NCBI GenBank assembly: GCA_019424135.1
Contig: JAHYZZ010000022.1
Coordinates: 23,832-39,908 of the forward strand
Reading direction: 5' to 3'
DNA length: 16,077 nt
From: Lachnospiraceae bacterium
Lineage (GTDB): Bacteria > Bacillota > Clostridia > Lachnospirales > Lachnospiraceae
This document shows positions 1 to 8,275 of the stretch, one piece after another; positions within the stretch are counted from its first letter, which is position 1; every line of letters begins with the position of its first letter. The notes under the pieces are model-generated. The model was not told the DNA's origin. It ran no database searches and was given only the letters and a program-made list of their open reading frames with translations. Position numbers and translations under genes: made by a program.

Positions 1-36
1 GGCGCTGCTGTGGCAGGAATCGTTTTCCAGATGTAA
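1..36 (+). CDS. C-terminal end of an upstream gene (partial)
   Basis: Reading frame 1 is open from the window edge and gives GAAVAGIVFQM followed by TAA at 34-36. The small hydrophobic residues would fit the tail of a membrane or globular protein, but 11 residues are too few to assign a family. No rho-independent terminator follows before the next promoter at 60-88. It is reported because a gene must end near here and this frame ends naturally; another frame could be the real one. Confidence 0.35.
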   Translation, partial: GAAVAGIVFQM

Positions 37-59
37 AATGATTTATAAAAAAACTCGTT

Positions 60-88
60 TTGAATACAAAGGTCAGGCTTTTTATAAT
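60..88 (+). promoter_or_regulatory. Sigma-A-like promoter for the PHP gene
   Basis: TTGAAT (60-65) and a perfect TATAAT (83-88) are separated by 17 bp. Transcription would start near 95 and leave a leader of about 50 nt before the start codon at 147. The -10 match and spacing are the strongest of any promoter in the window. Confidence 0.7.
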
Positions 89-146
89 AAGAATAGTGAC
101 AGTTATGGGGTTATTGATTGGTTAGAAAGCTGAAGGTGTAAAAAGG

Positions 147-821
147 ATGCTGATTGATCTGCATATGCATGAAATGACATGCTCAAAAGATAGTTTTTTG
201 GAACTGTCCCAGATGGTTGAAATTGCCAGGGAAAAAGGCCTTGATGCGATCAGTATTACAGATCACGACAGTATGGGGCTGAAAGATTTTGCAGCTGAAT
301 ATTCTGAAAAGATAGGGTTCCCGATTTTTACAGGAATCGAATACTTTTCTCTCCAGGGCGATATCGTTGCGTTTGGAATAAAAGAATATCCCAGGGAACG
401 GATACCGGCCCAGGAATTTATTGATCTGGTCAAAAGTCAGGGAGGAATTTGTTTTGCGGCCCATCCGTTCCGGAATAATGGAAGAGGATTAGGGAAACAC
501 TTATGTGAAGTAAAAGGGTTGGATGGCCTGGAAGTATTAAATGGGAGTACTTCTGCCGCGGCATGCCGGAAAGCGGCAAAATATGCTGGAAAGCTGGGGC
601 TTCACACCCTGGGAGCCAGTGACTGTCATGTGCCGGAAAAAGTAGGTGTATGTGCGACCTGGTTTCCAGAGGAAGTGCGGACGCTTAAGGAGTTTTTGGA
701 AGTATTCAAAAAAGGCGGATTAAAACCGGCATGTTATTGTAAAGGTGCTTATCGAATTCTGGAAATGCGGGAATATGAGAGATTTTGCTCTCCAAAGCTC
801 TATGCGGGGCAGTCCGGATAA
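147..821 (+). CDS. PHP-domain metal-dependent phosphoesterase
   Basis: A 224-aa protein of the PHP (polymerase and histidinol phosphatase) superfamily, which uses a di- or trinuclear metal site to hydrolyse phosphoesters. Visible metal ligands follow the family order: HxH at H6/H8, D39-H40 in ITDHDS, E65 in GIEYF, H106 in AAHPFRN, and D159/H161 in GASDCH. The length suits stand-alone PHP proteins of the TrpH/YciV type, which act on nucleotides such as pAp or short RNA ends, but the substrate cannot be read from sequence. GAAGGTG at 132-138 is well spaced from the ATG. The gene has its own promoter, and yedF has another about 45 bp after the stop. It is therefore probably transcribed separately from the selenium genes and a neighbour rather than a pathway member. 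Confidence 0.88.
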   Translation: MLIDLHMHEMTCSKDSFLELSQMVEIAREKGLDAISITDHDSMGLKDFAAEYSEKIGFPIFTGIEYFSLQGDIVAFGIKEYPRERIPAQEFIDLVKSQGGICFAAHPFRNNGRGLGKHLCEVKGLDGLEVLNGSTSAAACRKAAKYAGKLGLHTLGASDCHVPEKVGVCATWFPEEVRTLKEFLEVFKKGGLKPACYCKGAYRILEMREYERFCSPKLYAGQSG

Positions 822-865
822 AAGAAAGGCATGAAAAAATATTTTTATAAATCATGTAAAAGCCA

Positions 866-894
866 TTTACCTTTTTGCGGCATAATGATAGAAT
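866..894 (+). promoter_or_regulatory. Promoter of the selenium cluster (upstream of yedF)
   Basis: TTTACC (866-871) and TAGAAT (889-894) are separated by exactly 17 bp. A start near 901 would leave a leader of about 45 nt. The 122-bp gap between the PHP gene and yedF holds no other clear signal apart from a short AT-rich palindrome near 837-847. Confidence 0.55.
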
Positions 895-944
895 GTGTCT
901 ATAAGTGTTGAAGGTAATATGGCGGAAAGGAAAGGCGAGATATT

Positions 945-1550
945 ATGATTACAGTCAACGCTATGGGTGATAATTGCCCGATCCCGGTTATTAAGACCAA
1001 AAAGGCAATGCAGGCGCTTACAGGACCTGAGACGATCGAAGTTCTGGTGGATAACGAGATTGCTGTCCAGAATGTAACCAAGATGGCATCCAGTTCCGGA
1101 GGACAGGTTTCTTCTGAAAAACTGGGAGATGCAGAGTTTAAGATCACGATCCAGATGGAAGGAGCTCCGGCAACAGATGATACAGAAGAAGTCAACTGCG
1201 TTCCGGATAATAGAGGAAATCTGGTCGTTGCTATCTCTTCTGATCGTATGGGAAGTGGAAATGATGAACTTGGAAAAGTTCTGATCAAGAGCTTTATTTT
1301 TGCTGTCACACAGCTGGATACATTGCCAAAGACGATGCTGTTTTACAACGGCGGTGCCACACTGACGACAGAAGGATCCGATTCTTTGGAGGACTTGAAG
1401 TCTTTGGAAGCTCAGGGAGTAGAGATCCAGACATGTGGAACCTGTCTGGACTACTATGGGCTGAAAGAAAAACTGGCGGTTGGATCAGTGACGAATATGT
1501 ACAGTATCGTTGAGACACTGGCTGGAGCATCCAAGATCATAAAACCTTAA
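945..1550 (+). CDS. yedF: YedF-type selenium metabolism protein (TusA-like N-terminus)
   Basis: A 201-aa protein with two parts. Residues 1-75 are a TusA/SirA-like fold with the CPxP motif (C11-P-I-P), where the cysteine carries persulfide or selenide in characterised relatives. Residues 90-201 are a DsrE-like domain (LVVAISSDRMGSG, MLFYNGGATL) with a CxxC pair at C164 and C167 (TCGTC). This two-domain form is the selenium-metabolism YedF family, which co-occurs with selD, as here. The start at 945 is preceded by purine-rich GGAAAGGAAAGG. A hairpin with a T-run follows at 1587-1640, before selD. The likely role is selenium carrier or donor to SelD; this is inferred from family and position, not proven. 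Confidence 0.92.
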   Translation: MITVNAMGDNCPIPVIKTKKAMQALTGPETIEVLVDNEIAVQNVTKMASSSGGQVSSEKLGDAEFKITIQMEGAPATDDTEEVNCVPDNRGNLVVAISSDRMGSGNDELGKVLIKSFIFAVTQLDTLPKTMLFYNGGATLTTEGSDSLEDLKSLEAQGVEIQTCGTCLDYYGLKEKLAVGSVTNMYSIVETLAGASKIIKP

Positions 1551-1586
1551 TTAAGAAATATTTTGTAAGATCATTATGTTTAAAAG

Positions 1587-1640
1587 AATCCACAGGGGAC
1601 GCCGCAATATGAAAAGGAAGGCTTTTCCTGTGGATTTTTT
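1587..1640 (+). terminator. Terminator-like hairpin between yedF and selD
   Basis: AATCCACAGG (1587-1596) pairs perfectly with CCTGTGGATT (1627-1636), and the right arm runs into TTTTTT (1635-1640). The 30-nt loop contains a second possible hairpin, GAAAAG (1611-1616) with CTTTTC (1622-1627). This inner hairpin shares C1627 with the outer stem. It may be a partial terminator that lowers selDAB expression relative to yedF, or an attenuator. I see no convincing new promoter between it and selD, so some read-through is likely. Confidence 0.6.
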
Positions 1641-1693
1641 ATGGGCAGATCCAAAAGTGCCTGTGATGTTTGGAGAGGAGGAGAGAAGTTACT

Positions 1694-2734
1694 ATGATTT
1701 CTGATGTCAAATTAACCAGTTTAAGTAAGACTTCAGGCTGAGCGGCCAAAATAGGTCCTGAGACCCTTGCCCAGGTTCTGGGTAAGCTGCCGAAGTTTCA
1801 TGATGATCATCTCATCGTCGGAATTGAGACGTCCGATGATGCGGCAATATATAAAGTAACAGATGAAATAGCTATGATACAGACGGTGGACTTTTTTACA
1901 CCGATCGTAGACGACCCATATATGTTTGGACAGATTGCCGCAGCAAATTCATTGAGTGATGTGTGGGCGATGGGAGGGGAACCCGTTGTGGCGCTGAATA
2001 TTGTGGGATTTCCAAACTGTCTGGATCCGGCTATCCTAGGAGATATCCTGGCCGGTGGAGCAGATAAGGTAAAAGAAGCAGGCGCGGTTCTCGTAGGTGG
2101 TCATTCGGTACAGGATGATGAACCGAAATACGGACTTTGTGTGTCAGGGTTCGTGCATCCGGATAAGATTTTCAAAAATTATGGATGCCGACCGGGGGAT
2201 GTACTGGTGCTGACCAAGCAGATCGGAAGCGGAATTATCAATACAGCTGTAAAAGCGCAGATGGCATCGCCGTCCGCGATCCGTGAAGCGCAGACTGTTA
2301 TGGCATCCCTAAATAAAAAAGCAAAGCAGGTAGTGGAAAAGTATGACGTATCTGCCTGTACAGACGTTACCGGTTTTGGGCTTTTAGGCCACGGTGTAGA
2401 AATGGCCGAGGCCAGTGAAGTGACGCTGGAGTTAAAGGTAAAGAACATCCCATATCTTGCAGATGCCATCGACTATGCCAAAATGGGTCTGGTGCCTGCA
2501 GGCGCTTATAAAAACCGGGGATATTCCATTGGAAAGGTGGATACAGAAGGCGTAGAAGAGCATTATCTGGATCTGCTGTATGATCCACAGACTTCCGGCG
2601 GACTTCTGATCAGTGTATCTGCGTCACAGCTTTCTCAGATGATGGCAGACTTTGCTGCAGCAGGTATGGAGACAAAAGTGGCAGTGATCGGAGATGTCAA
2701 AGAAAAAAGTGATAAATTGATTCGCTTGGTTTAA
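1694..2734 (+). CDS. selD: Selenide, water dikinase (selenophosphate synthetase), Sec-containing
   Basis: SelD makes selenophosphate from selenide and ATP, the selenium donor for selenocysteine and selenouridine. The true gene starts at ATG 1694, behind AGGAGGAG at 1676-1683. It reads through an in-frame TGA at 1739-1741 (codon 16), giving TSG-Sec-AAKIG, the catalytic loop that is usually TSGC(A/G)AK. The catalytic lysine is K19. A conventional gene caller would begin at 1874 and lose the first 60 residues. Downstream motifs are typical: TSDDAA near 48, VDFFTPIVDDPY, GGHSVQDDEPKYG, TDVTGFGLLGH and YDPQTSGGLL. The full length is 346 aa, normal for SelD. The frame is unbroken on both sides of the TGA, and SelB and SelA are encoded next door, so recoding is far more likely than a nonsense mutation. 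selA follows after 15 bp. Confidence 0.96.
1739..1786 (+). promoter_or_regulatory. UGA(Sec) codon and SECIS-like hairpin in selD
   Basis: After the TGA at 1739-1741, CTTGCCCAG (1766-1774) pairs with CTGGGTAAG (1778-1786), a 9-bp stem with one G-T pair. The loop is only GTT (1775-1777), and it begins 34 nt after the UGA. Bacterial SECIS elements lie within the coding region just after UGA and present a small loop with a key G to SelB, as seen here. A smaller hairpin, GGTC/GACC (1754-1757 with 1762-1765), sits between. The structure was paired by eye and not folded computationally. Confidence 0.75.
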
Positions 2735-2749
2735 GAGAGGAAACAAAAC

Positions 2750-4180
2750 ATGAACAAGAATGTGTATTACCGAAAGATTCCAAAGGTAGACATCTTGCTG
2801 GAGGACGAAAGGATCCGACAGATGATTACAACCTATAGTAAAGATACCGTGATGGAATCTATCCATATTGAGACAGACCGTCTGAGGACGTTTATTGGAA
2901 GCTGTGAAGAAGAGGATCTGATAGAAGAGAGGATCGAAAGCCTGGTCAGCGAGATCGGCAGGACGGTGGAGGCTATGCATACGCCGAATATGCGTCCGGT
3001 GATCAACGCTACCGGGACGATCTTGCATACGAATCTGGGAAGAGCGCCGATCAGTCCAAAGCATATGAAACGGATCGCTGAAGTGGCATCGGGATATTCC
3101 AATCTGGAATACAATCTGGAGGCCGGCAGACGTGGGGAACGGTATTCACATTTTGAAGAGTTATTGTGTAAGTTGACGGGTGCGGAAGCGGCCATGGCTG
3201 TTAATAACAATGCCGCTTCCGTGATGCTGATCTTAAGTTCCCTGGCAAAGGGCGGCGAGGTTGTGGTTTCCAGAGGAGAATTGGTGGAGATTGGGGGAAA
3301 GTTCCGGATTCCGGATGTGATGGAGCAAAGCGGAGCTTTTCTTGTGGAAGTTGGAACAACCAATAAGACGCATTATGATGATTATAAAAATGCAATCACT
3401 GAGGAGACGAAGGCACTTTTAAAGGTGCATACCAGCAACTATCGGATTGTGGGCTTTACAGAGTCAGTGGAAATTGATGAACTGATTGGCCTGGCAAAGG
3501 AGCATGACCTGCCGATTATCGAAGATCTGGGAAGCGGTGTTCTGGTAGATCTTCAGAAATATGGACTGACCCATGAGCCGATGGTGCAGGAGTCTATTGC
3601 CAAGGGGGCGGACGTGGTCTGCTTCAGCGGCGATAAGCTGCTGGGCGGGCCCCAGGCCGGGATCATTATCGGAAAAAAGAAATATATTGACCAGATGAAG
3701 AAGAATCAGCTGACAAGGGCGCTTAGGATCGATAAGTTTACAGCAACAGCCCTGGAACTGGTGCTGCAGGAATATCTGTCAGAGGAGACAGCCGTTCGCA
3801 ATGTGCCGGTCCTTCGGATGATTACAAAGCCATTGGATGAGATTGAAAAAGAGGCGAAAAGCTTAAACAGGATGCTTAGGCGCAGCGGATTTTCGGCGCA
3901 GTTCCAGGTGGTGGAGTGCGAATCACAGGTGGGCGGCGGTTCTTTGCCGCTGGAGCGCATCCCAAGCTATGCAGTGGCAGTACGTCCGCAGAAGATGAGT
4001 ATCCCGCAGATGGAGGAGCAGATGCGCCATCTTGCAGTACCAATCATTCCAAGGACGGCGAATGACACCATCCTTTTAGATGTAAGAACGATAGATCACT
4101 TGCAGTTTAAAGTGATAGCAGATCAATTTAGGAGCATGGAAGATGAAGAATATAATCATAGGAACGGCGGGACACATTGA
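2750..4180 (+). CDS. selA: L-seryl-tRNA(Sec) selenium transferase
   Basis: A 476-aa PLP enzyme that converts seryl-tRNA(Sec) into selenocysteyl-tRNA(Sec) with selenophosphate. The N-terminal helical domain (about 1-75) binds tRNA(Sec) in known decamers. It is followed by the signature region VINATGTILHTNLGRAP (about 84-100) and EYNLEAGRRGERY. The PLP-binding lysine is K296 in FSGDKLLGGPQAG, matching K295 of the E. coli enzyme. Length is normal. RBS GAGAGGAA precedes the ATG, 15 bp after selD. The 3' end overlaps selB by 38 nt in another frame, which implies tight translational coupling. The TGA stop at 4178-4180 has no meaningful extension and is read as a true stop. Confidence 0.96.
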   Translation: MNKNVYYRKIPKVDILLEDERIRQMITTYSKDTVMESIHIETDRLRTFIGSCEEEDLIEERIESLVSEIGRTVEAMHTPNMRPVINATGTILHTNLGRAPISPKHMKRIAEVASGYSNLEYNLEAGRRGERYSHFEELLCKLTGAEAAMAVNNNAASVMLILSSLAKGGEVVVSRGELVEIGGKFRIPDVMEQSGAFLVEVGTTNKTHYDDYKNAITEETKALLKVHTSNYRIVGFTESVEIDELIGLAKEHDLPIIEDLGSGVLVDLQKYGLTHEPMVQESIAKGADVVCFSGDKLLGGPQAGIIIGKKKYIDQMKKNQLTRALRIDKFTATALELVLQEYLSEETAVRNVPVLRMITKPLDEIEKEAKSLNRMLRRSGFSAQFQVVECESQVGGGSLPLERIPSYAVAVRPQKMSIPQMEEQMRHLAVPIIPRTANDTILLDVRTIDHLQFKVIADQFRSMEDEEYNHRNGGTH

Positions 4181-6056
4181 TCACGGAAAAACGACGCTGA
4201 TCAAGGCATTGACGGGCCGAAACACAGACCGTTGGGAAGAAGAACAAAGAAGAGGAATCACCATTGATCTGGGGTTCACCTATTTTGACCTTCCCGGTGG
4301 TGATCGGGCTGGGATCATTGACGTGCCCGGACATGAGAAATTTATCAACAATATGGTGGCAGGAGTCGTCGGGATGGATCTGGTGCTCCTGGTGATTGCA
4401 GCGGATGAAGGCATCATGCCGCAGACCAGGGAGCATATGGACATTCTGGAGCTTCTGGGGATTGAGAAGAGTATCATCGTTTTAAATAAATGTGACCTGG
4501 TAGATGAGGAATGGATCGAACTGGTGGAGGAAGAGATTCGGGAGGAACTTCCTGGGACCTTCCTGGAGCATGCACCGGTTGTAAAAGTGTCGGCAGCCAC
4601 TGGCCAGGGACTGGATCAATTGGTGGAAGTGATTCAAAAGATGGCGGACCAGGAGGTTGTGGCAAAGGATATCCATACGATTCCAAGGCTTCCGATCGAC
4701 CGGGCGTTTACATTGTCTGGATTTGGGACAATCATCACAGGGACGCTGGTGTCTGGAACCATTCGGAAGGAAGATACGCTGGAGATGTATCCCATCGGGA
4801 AAGAATGCAAGATTCGCAGTATTCAGGTGCATGGGACAGACCAGAAAGAATGTTATGCCGGTCAGCGGGTGGCGATCAATCTTTCTAACGTCAAGAAAAA
4901 GGAAATCAAAAGGGGCTGCGTACTGGCGCCGCCGGACAGCATGAAGAATACAGATATTCTGGATGTGAAGATGAACATTCTGGATTCTTCCATGCGTGTG
5001 CTGACGAATCATTCCAGACTTCATTTCTTTACAGGGACCAGTGAAATCCTCTGCCGTGCCGTATTACTTGATCAAGAGGAGATTGGCCCTGGAGAGAGCG
5101 GTTACGTGCAGCTTCGGTTGGAGGAAGAGATTGCCGTGCGCCGGGGAGATAAGTTTGTAGTCCGGTTTTATTCGCCGATGGAAACCATTGGAGGCGGTGT
5201 GGTTTTGGAGCCGAATCCTGGAATCAAAAAGCGGTTCCAGTCAAGTGTTATTGAAGAACTAAAACGCAAGGAATCGGGATCCACTGCGGATGTGATCGAG
5301 CTCCATGTCAAGAAACATGGGGACACTTTGATCACTCTTTCTGAGCTTGCCAGACTGACGGCACTTTCTCTGGATGAAGTTAAGATGGATGTAAAAGAGT
5401 TGGAAGAACAAGGCTTGGTGGCTGTGTTTGAAATGCGTAAGGATACGTATGTCTGGCATGAGGATTCGATCCGGGAGGCTCAGCGGACACTGGTAAAAGC
5501 ATTGGAGGAGTATGAGACAAAATATCCGTACCGCTATGGCATGAAAAAGGCGGAAATACAGACCATGTATTTTCAGAAGATCAAGCCGAATGTGTTTGAC
5601 CGTATTGTAGAATTTTTTGTAGAAAAAAGCTGTATTAAAAGAGCGGAAGAATTTTTATGTACGCCGGGATATGAAGTGAAAAAGGATAGCACCTATCAGA
5701 AGGTATCTGAGAATTTTCTGGATGTCTTTGAAAAGGCAGGATATGATTTCGTTCGTTATTCAGAGATTGATCTGAAAGGAATCCCTAAGGATACGGCAGA
5801 TGATATCCTGAATATTTTGCTGACGGAGAAAAAGGTTGTTCGAGTGACAGATGAGATGTACACTCTGGCAGAATACATGGAGCAGGCAAAAGAAAAGATT
5901 AAGGCACACTTGGCGGAAGATCCGCTGATTACTATTGCCCAGGTAAGAGATATGTTTGGAACCAGCCGAAAAAGTGCAAAGCCGATCTTGGAGTATATGG
6001 ATGCCTTAAAGATTACCAAAAAGATGGGGGCAGAAAGTGAAAGGGTAGCATACTAA
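4143..6056 (+). CDS. selB: Selenocysteine-specific elongation factor SelB
   Basis: A 637-aa GTPase that brings Sec-tRNA(Sec) to ribosomes paused at UGA codons followed by a SECIS. The G domain shows the P-loop GHIDHGKT (10-17), DVPGH (60-64) and NKCD (115-118), then the EF-Tu-like domains 2 and 3. The C-terminal third (about 370-637) contains the tandem winged-helix region that binds the SECIS RNA, with segments such as ITLSELARL and ITIAQVRDMFGTSRKSAKPILEYMD. Length is typical of SelB. TAGGAG at 4129-4134, inside selA, is 8 nt from the ATG. The stop overlaps the start of the next gene (TAATG). Confidence 0.96.
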   Translation: MKNIIIGTAGHIDHGKTTLIKALTGRNTDRWEEEQRRGITIDLGFTYFDLPGGDRAGIIDVPGHEKFINNMVAGVVGMDLVLLVIAADEGIMPQTREHMDILELLGIEKSIIVLNKCDLVDEEWIELVEEEIREELPGTFLEHAPVVKVSAATGQGLDQLVEVIQKMADQEVVAKDIHTIPRLPIDRAFTLSGFGTIITGTLVSGTIRKEDTLEMYPIGKECKIRSIQVHGTDQKECYAGQRVAINLSNVKKKEIKRGCVLAPPDSMKNTDILDVKMNILDSSMRVLTNHSRLHFFTGTSEILCRAVLLDQEEIGPGESGYVQLRLEEEIAVRRGDKFVVRFYSPMETIGGGVVLEPNPGIKKRFQSSVIEELKRKESGSTADVIELHVKKHGDTLITLSELARLTALSLDEVKMDVKELEEQGLVAVFEMRKDTYVWHEDSIREAQRTLVKALEEYETKYPYRYGMKKAEIQTMYFQKIKPNVFDRIVEFFVEKSCIKRAEEFLCTPGYEVKKDSTYQKVSENFLDVFEKAGYDFVRYSEIDLKGIPKDTADDILNILLTEKKVVRVTDEMYTLAEYMEQAKEKIKAHLAEDPLITIAQVRDMFGTSRKSAKPILEYMDALKITKKMGAESERVAY

Positions 6057-6967
6057 TGAATTTGAAACAATTAGAAGCATTTGTCCAGGTCGCGGAAGGA
6101 GGAAGCTTTTCGAAGGCGGCTAAGGAATTATTTTTGACTCAGCCAACGATCAGTGCTCATATCGCTTCGCTGGAAAAAGAATTAAACGTCCGACTGTTTA
6201 TTCGTAATACAAAAGAAGTCAGTCTTTCGGAAGATGGCAAGGAACTTTATAAATATGCAAAGCCGATGCTGGATCTGGAGCGCAAAATCGAGGAGCGTTT
6301 CGGAGGCGAAGAAAAGATGGGAAAGCATTGTGTGACCATCGCAGCATCTACGGTGCCGGCACAGTATCTGCTTCCAGAGATTCTTAAAAGGTATAATGAA
6401 AAGTATCCGGAGGAGCAGCTGAAAATTTTGGAAATGGACAGTGCTAAAGTGGTGCTTAGAGTGATCGACCACATGGTAGATGTGGGGCTGACCGGTACGA
6501 CTTTGGAGAAGAAGCATTGCAAATATATGCCGTTTTATAAAGACCAGCTGGTCATTATTACTCCGAATACAGAGAAGTACCAGAAGATTCAAAAGGAGTT
6601 TCAAGGGGATATTTCCTGGATTTGCCATGAATCCTTTATTATGAGGGAGGAAGGATCAGGTACGCGTAAAGAAGCAGAGAAGCAGTTTGAGCGTGCCGGA
6701 ATCGAAGTGGAGAAACTGGATATCATTGCCAGTATTGAGAATCAGGAGACGATCAAAAAATCAGTGACCCAGGGACTGGGAATTTCGGTGTTGTCAAGGC
6801 TCGCCTCCCAGGATGAGGTGGCAGAAGGTCATATGCTGGCCTTTCCGATTCCCGGAGCTGACAAAGGAAGAGATATTAACCTGGTATATAATAAAAATTA
6901 CCAGTTGACCAGATCCGCAGAGCGTTTTATTAAGATTGTAAAAGAGGTATACAAATTAGAGAAGTAA
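6056..6967 (+). CDS. LysR-type regulator associated with selenium genes
   Basis: A 303-aa LysR-type transcriptional regulator. The N-terminal winged HTH occupies residues 1-60, with SKAAKELFLTQPTISAHIASLEKEL as the recognition region. The rest is a periplasmic-binding-like effector domain similar in style to CysL/CysB-type proteins. It overlaps the selB stop by 1 nt (TAATG), so it is co-translated with the selenocysteine machinery. A selenium-metabolism-associated LysR subfamily is known from the same position in other clostridia. A LysR-type palindrome with a promoter lies immediately downstream (6983-6999), so the target is probably the following four-gene block, with a selenium or sulfur compound as possible co-inducer. 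The effector is unknown. Confidence 0.9.
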   Translation: MNLKQLEAFVQVAEGGSFSKAAKELFLTQPTISAHIASLEKELNVRLFIRNTKEVSLSEDGKELYKYAKPMLDLERKIEERFGGEEKMGKHCVTIAASTVPAQYLLPEILKRYNEKYPEEQLKILEMDSAKVVLRVIDHMVDVGLTGTTLEKKHCKYMPFYKDQLVIITPNTEKYQKIQKEFQGDISWICHESFIMREEGSGTRKEAEKQFERAGIEVEKLDIIASIENQETIKKSVTQGLGISVLSRLASQDEVAEGHMLAFPIPGADKGRDINLVYNKNYQLTRSAERFIKIVKEVYKLEK

Positions 6968-6971
6968 ATTT

Positions 6972-7010
6972 AGGGAGTCCGGTATAGAAATTTTCTATAA
7001 CAGACTCCTT
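6972..7010 (+). promoter_or_regulatory. Candidate LysR operator palindrome within an imperfect hairpin
   Basis: TATAGAAA-T-TTTCTATA (6983-6999) is a perfect odd-length palindrome matching the T-N11-A style of LysR sites. It is nested in AGGGAGTC (6972-6979) and GACTCCTT (7003-7010), which also pair with one G-T. As DNA, it sits centred about 72 bp before the predicted start of the next transcript, a normal position for the LysR recognition site. As RNA, it could be a weak terminator for selDAB-lysR, though a T-run does not follow directly. Confidence 0.5.
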
Positions 7011-7027
7011 CTATCAACGTTTTTGAT

Positions 7028-7056
7028 TAGACGAATGCTGATTTTCAGAATATACT
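7028..7056 (+). promoter_or_regulatory. Promoter for the desulfurase-yedE-tusA-carrier block
   Basis: TAGACG (7028-7033) and TATACT (7051-7056) are separated by 17 bp; each matches the sigma-A consensus at four to five positions. The predicted start is near 7063, about 40 nt before the ATG at 7102. A weak -35 with an upstream LysR palindrome fits an activator-dependent promoter. Confidence 0.5.
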
Positions 7057-7101
7057 AATAAATAGAGACAAAGAGTGTCTCCCGGAAAGGATGGAATAAT
7101 C

Positions 7102-8238
7102 ATGATTTATATGGATAATGCCGCAACAACAATGCATAAGCCCCAGGAGGTAATCGATGCGGTGGTGGCGGCCATGAGTTCTATGGGAAATGCGGGAAGA
7201 GGTGTGAATGAAGCTTCTTTAAGTGCCTCCAGATTGATCTATGATACAAGGGACAAGCTGTGCCGTTTATTTGGAGGAGAAGATCCAAGACAGATCGTGT
7301 TTACTGCAAATTCAACGGAGAGCCTGAATATCGCAATCAAGGGGATTCTGAATCCGGGAGATCATGTGATCGCGACGATGTTGGAACACAATTCTGTGCT
7401 GCGCCCTCTCTATGAGATGGAGAAAAAGGGAGTGCGGCTGACGATTGTGAAGAGTAATCCGATGGGGAGATTTGATATTAAGGATATTGAAGATGCGATC
7501 GCACCTGATACAAAAATGATCGTCTGTACAAACGGCTCAAATCTGACGGGTAATTATGTAGATCCGGAGCCGATTGGGACGCTGGCAAGGAAACATGGGA
7601 TTGTGTTTGTTGTAGACGCGTCTCAGACTGCTGGAGTGTTTCCCATTGATGTACAGAAAATGAAGATAGATGTACTTTGCTTCACCGGGCATAAAGGAAT
7701 GCTGGGGCCTCAGGGAACCGGCGGTATGTATGTCCGGAAAGGTTTAGAGATCCGCCCGTTGTTGTCTGGCGGAAGCGGAGTGCAGACTTACAGTAAGACG
7801 CATCCTTCTAAGATGCCCACCGCTCTGGAGGCGGGCACTTTGAATGGCCACGGTATTGCAGGCCTTCATGCTGCCGTGGAGTACCTGGAAAAAACGGGCG
7901 TGGACAATATCCGCGCCTGTGAACAGGGCCTGATGTGGAAGTTTTATGAAGGGGTGAAAGATATTCCAAATGTTAAGGTGTATGGAGATTTTTCTACAAA
8001 AAATCGCTGTGCCATTGTGACATTGAATATTGGGGATTATGATTCTTCTGAAGTAAGTGATGAGCTTCTTAACGTATATGGAATTTCTACCAGATCCGGC
8101 GGTCACTGCGCGCCGCTGATGCATGAGGCGCTGGGAACGGTAGAACAAGGAGCGGTAAGATTTAGTTTTTCTCACTATAATACAGAGGAGGAAGTGGATA
8201 CGGCCATCCGGGCGATCCGCGAATTAGCAGAAGAGTAA
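7102..8238 (+). CDS. Class V aminotransferase, cysteine desulfurase family
   Basis: A 378-aa PLP protein of the NifS/SufS fold. MIYMDNAATT opens the protein. The PLP lysine is K198 in FTGHKGMLGPQGTGG, and the desulfurase cysteine is C336 in RSGGHCAPLMHEALGT. The ending GAVRFSFSHYNTEEEVDTAIRAI matches the subfamily typified by Enterococcus EF2568, which is repeatedly found with selenium genes. It probably releases sulfur from cysteine or selenium from selenocysteine as an enzyme-bound persulfide or selenopersulfide, for the small carriers downstream. I chose ATG 7102, behind GGAAAGGATGG, over a GTG at 7075 in the same frame because homologues begin at the MDNAATT segment. yedE follows after 37 bp. 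Confidence 0.91.
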   Translation: MIYMDNAATTMHKPQEVIDAVVAAMSSMGNAGRGVNEASLSASRLIYDTRDKLCRLFGGEDPRQIVFTANSTESLNIAIKGILNPGDHVIATMLEHNSVLRPLYEMEKKGVRLTIVKSNPMGRFDIKDIEDAIAPDTKMIVCTNGSNLTGNYVDPEPIGTLARKHGIVFVVDASQTAGVFPIDVQKMKIDVLCFTGHKGMLGPQGTGGMYVRKGLEIRPLLSGGSGVQTYSKTHPSKMPTALEAGTLNGHGIAGLHAAVEYLEKTGVDNIRACEQGLMWKFYEGVKDIPNVKVYGDFSTKNRCAIVTLNIGDYDSSEVSDELLNVYGISTRSGGHCAPLMHEALGTVEQGAVRFSFSHYNTEEEVDTAIRAIRELAEE

Positions 8239-8275
8239 AGAACTGCAAGGTATGAGAGGTACAAGGAGGAGAAAC

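Noticed and set aside
4178..4180. selA TGA stop considered as a second recoded Sec codon
   Set aside because: The frame after it gives a basic, unfamiliar peptide overlapping the SelB P-loop and soon stops, and SelA already has normal length.
4511..4944. Two + strand open frames inside selB (125 and 95 aa)
   Set aside because: Gly- and Trp-rich translations, no RBS and full overlap with the conserved G domain of SelB. They are frame shadows.
7075..7101. Earlier GTG start for the desulfurase-family gene
   Set aside because: No RBS precedes it, and the nine extra residues (SPGKDGII segment) are not family-like. The ATG at 7102 has a better upstream purine tract and matches the usual N-terminus.
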